Part shown: positions 14,844-15,379 of the stretch, in pieces | Position numbering within the stretch: the first letter of the stretch is position 1 | Layout: every line of letters starts with the position of its first letter | Source: Persephonella sp. | GTDB lineage: Bacteria > Aquificota > Aquificia > Aquificales > Hydrogenothermaceae | DNA length: 15,379 nucleotides | Direction: 5' to 3' | NCBI GenBank assembly: GCA_027058925.1 | Contig: JALTAS010000070.1 | Location: 1 to 15,379 of the forward strand | Position numbers and translations under genes: made by a program | Notes under the pieces: generated by a model | Told to the model about the DNA's origin: nothing | Databases searched by the model: none | What the model saw: only the letters and a program-made list of their open reading frames with translations

Positions 14844-15379
14844 AACAATCCCTTTCCTTATGCTGTTTGGCTTTTTAAATCTGGCACTTTTCTTTGCCGG
14901 TTTGCTCGGGAGACTTTTTAGATTTCCTGCCATCTTATTTTACATAGTAGCTGGAATAATTTTTGGCGGACTTATACATACAGAAGAAGCTATAGAGATA
15001 TTCAGTGAAATAGGAATCGTTTTACTGTTCTTTTATCTGGGTCTTGAATTTAACCTTAGCAGGGCTTTTTCCACTGCAAAAAAGATATGGTCAGTAGGAC
15101 TGCTTGATCTTTTTTTTAATTTTTTTCTAATTTTTGGACTGATGATTCTTTTAGGGTTTGATCTATTTACATCAATACTTGCTGGCGGTGTTGCATATGC
15201 ATCATCTTCAGCGATAACAACAAAAATTATTGTTGACAACCACAGAATAGCAAATCCGGAAACAGAGCTTATTCTCGGACTTATGGTTTTTGAAGACATC
15301 GCTGCGCCTATTCTTCTTGCTGTAATCGCAGGTATGTCCTCAGGAAATGATTTTACACTAATTACATTCGGTATTATAT
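14836..15379 (+). CDS. CPA2-family cation:proton antiporter (KhtU/KefB-like), partial
   Basis: Start of a membrane antiporter cut by the right edge; 181 codons are visible. The protein begins MHETIPFLMLFGFLNLALF and runs as successive hydrophobic helices. Family signs are FPAILFYIVAGIIFG (helix 2 region), GIVLLFFYLGLEFN (the KefB/KefC-like GLEF motif), a small-residue run YASSSAITTKI, and LMVFEDIAAPILLAV, where the Glu-Asp pair sits at the position of the ion-binding acidic motif of CPA2 antiporters. The ATG at 14836 overlaps the end of the KhtT-like gene by 8 bases. A second ATG at 14840, forming a tempting ATGA with that gene's stop, gives only 12 codons and is not used. Known KhtU proteins exchange K+ (also Na+ or NH4+) for H+ under control of KhtT. 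The missing C-terminus would tell whether an RCK_N domain is fused. Confidence 0.88.
   Translation, partial: MHETIPFLMLFGFLNLALFFAGLLGRLFRFPAILFYIVAGIIFGGLIHTEEAIEIFSEIGIVLLFFYLGLEFNLSRAFSTAKKIWSVGLLDLFFNFFLIFGLMILLGFDLFTSILAGGVAYASSSAITTKIIVDNHRIANPETELILGLMVFEDIAAPILLAVIAGMSSGNDFTLITFGII

Noticed and set aside
1-15379. CRISPR arrays, tRNA/rRNA genes, insertion sequences, phage or defence genes
   Set aside because: I read all gaps and found no regularly spaced repeats, tRNA-like cloverleafs, transposase motifs or known defence domains. Almost all of the window is accounted for by twelve ordinary-length genes.

Overview
The window is AT-rich and gene-dense. Arg codons are mostly AGA/AGG and ATA is common for Ile, a pattern frequent in thermophiles. 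A FadL-type outer-membrane porin points to a diderm cell, and a MenG/UbiE-type methyltransferase points to a quinone-based respiratory chain. The SMC protein looks archaeal, a feature described for Aquificales. My best guess is a member of the Aquificota close to Hydrogenothermaceae (Persephonella-like). This is inferred from sequence character and recall, not from a search. I see no RNA genes, mobile elements, CRISPR arrays or prophage genes. All gaps between genes are shorter than 300 bases.

Layout. Positions 1-6371 (minus strand) read, in transcription order, fadL-type porin, acyl-CoA synthetase, smc (its last few codons lie outside the window). The porin stop codon and the ligase ribosome-binding site overlap. 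Position 6466-7515 is hisC on the plus strand. It converges with a ubiE/menG-type gene on the minus strand, and their stop codons overlap by 4 bases. From about 8359 to the right edge the plus strand carries one tight run of seven genes: sfsA (TTG start), a TRIC-family channel, a P2-type cation ATPase, a CaCA-type cation antiporter, coaBC, a KhtT-like RCK_C regulator, and a KhtU/KefB-like CPA2 antiporter cut by the window edge. Gaps in this run are 3, -4, -4, 20, 5 and -8 bases, so it is probably one transcript.

How the genes work together. Five of the seven operon genes concern cation movement: a channel of a family that conducts monovalent cations, a SERCA/PMCA-like pump, a Na+/Ca2+-exchanger-fold antiporter, and a K+/H+ antiporter with its cytosolic gate subunit. 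The TRIC, ATPase and CaCA genes are joined by two ATGA overlaps, so translation is probably coupled. This is the most interesting part of the window. It resembles, in one bacterial operon, the animal trio of TRIC channel, SERCA pump and Na+/Ca2+ exchanger. Both pump and antiporter have changed residues at positions that bind ions in characterised relatives, so the true substrate is open. The remaining genes (histidine, CoA and quinone biosynthesis, chromosome organisation) are housekeeping. The fadL-ligase pair suggests uptake and activation of a hydrophobic acid.
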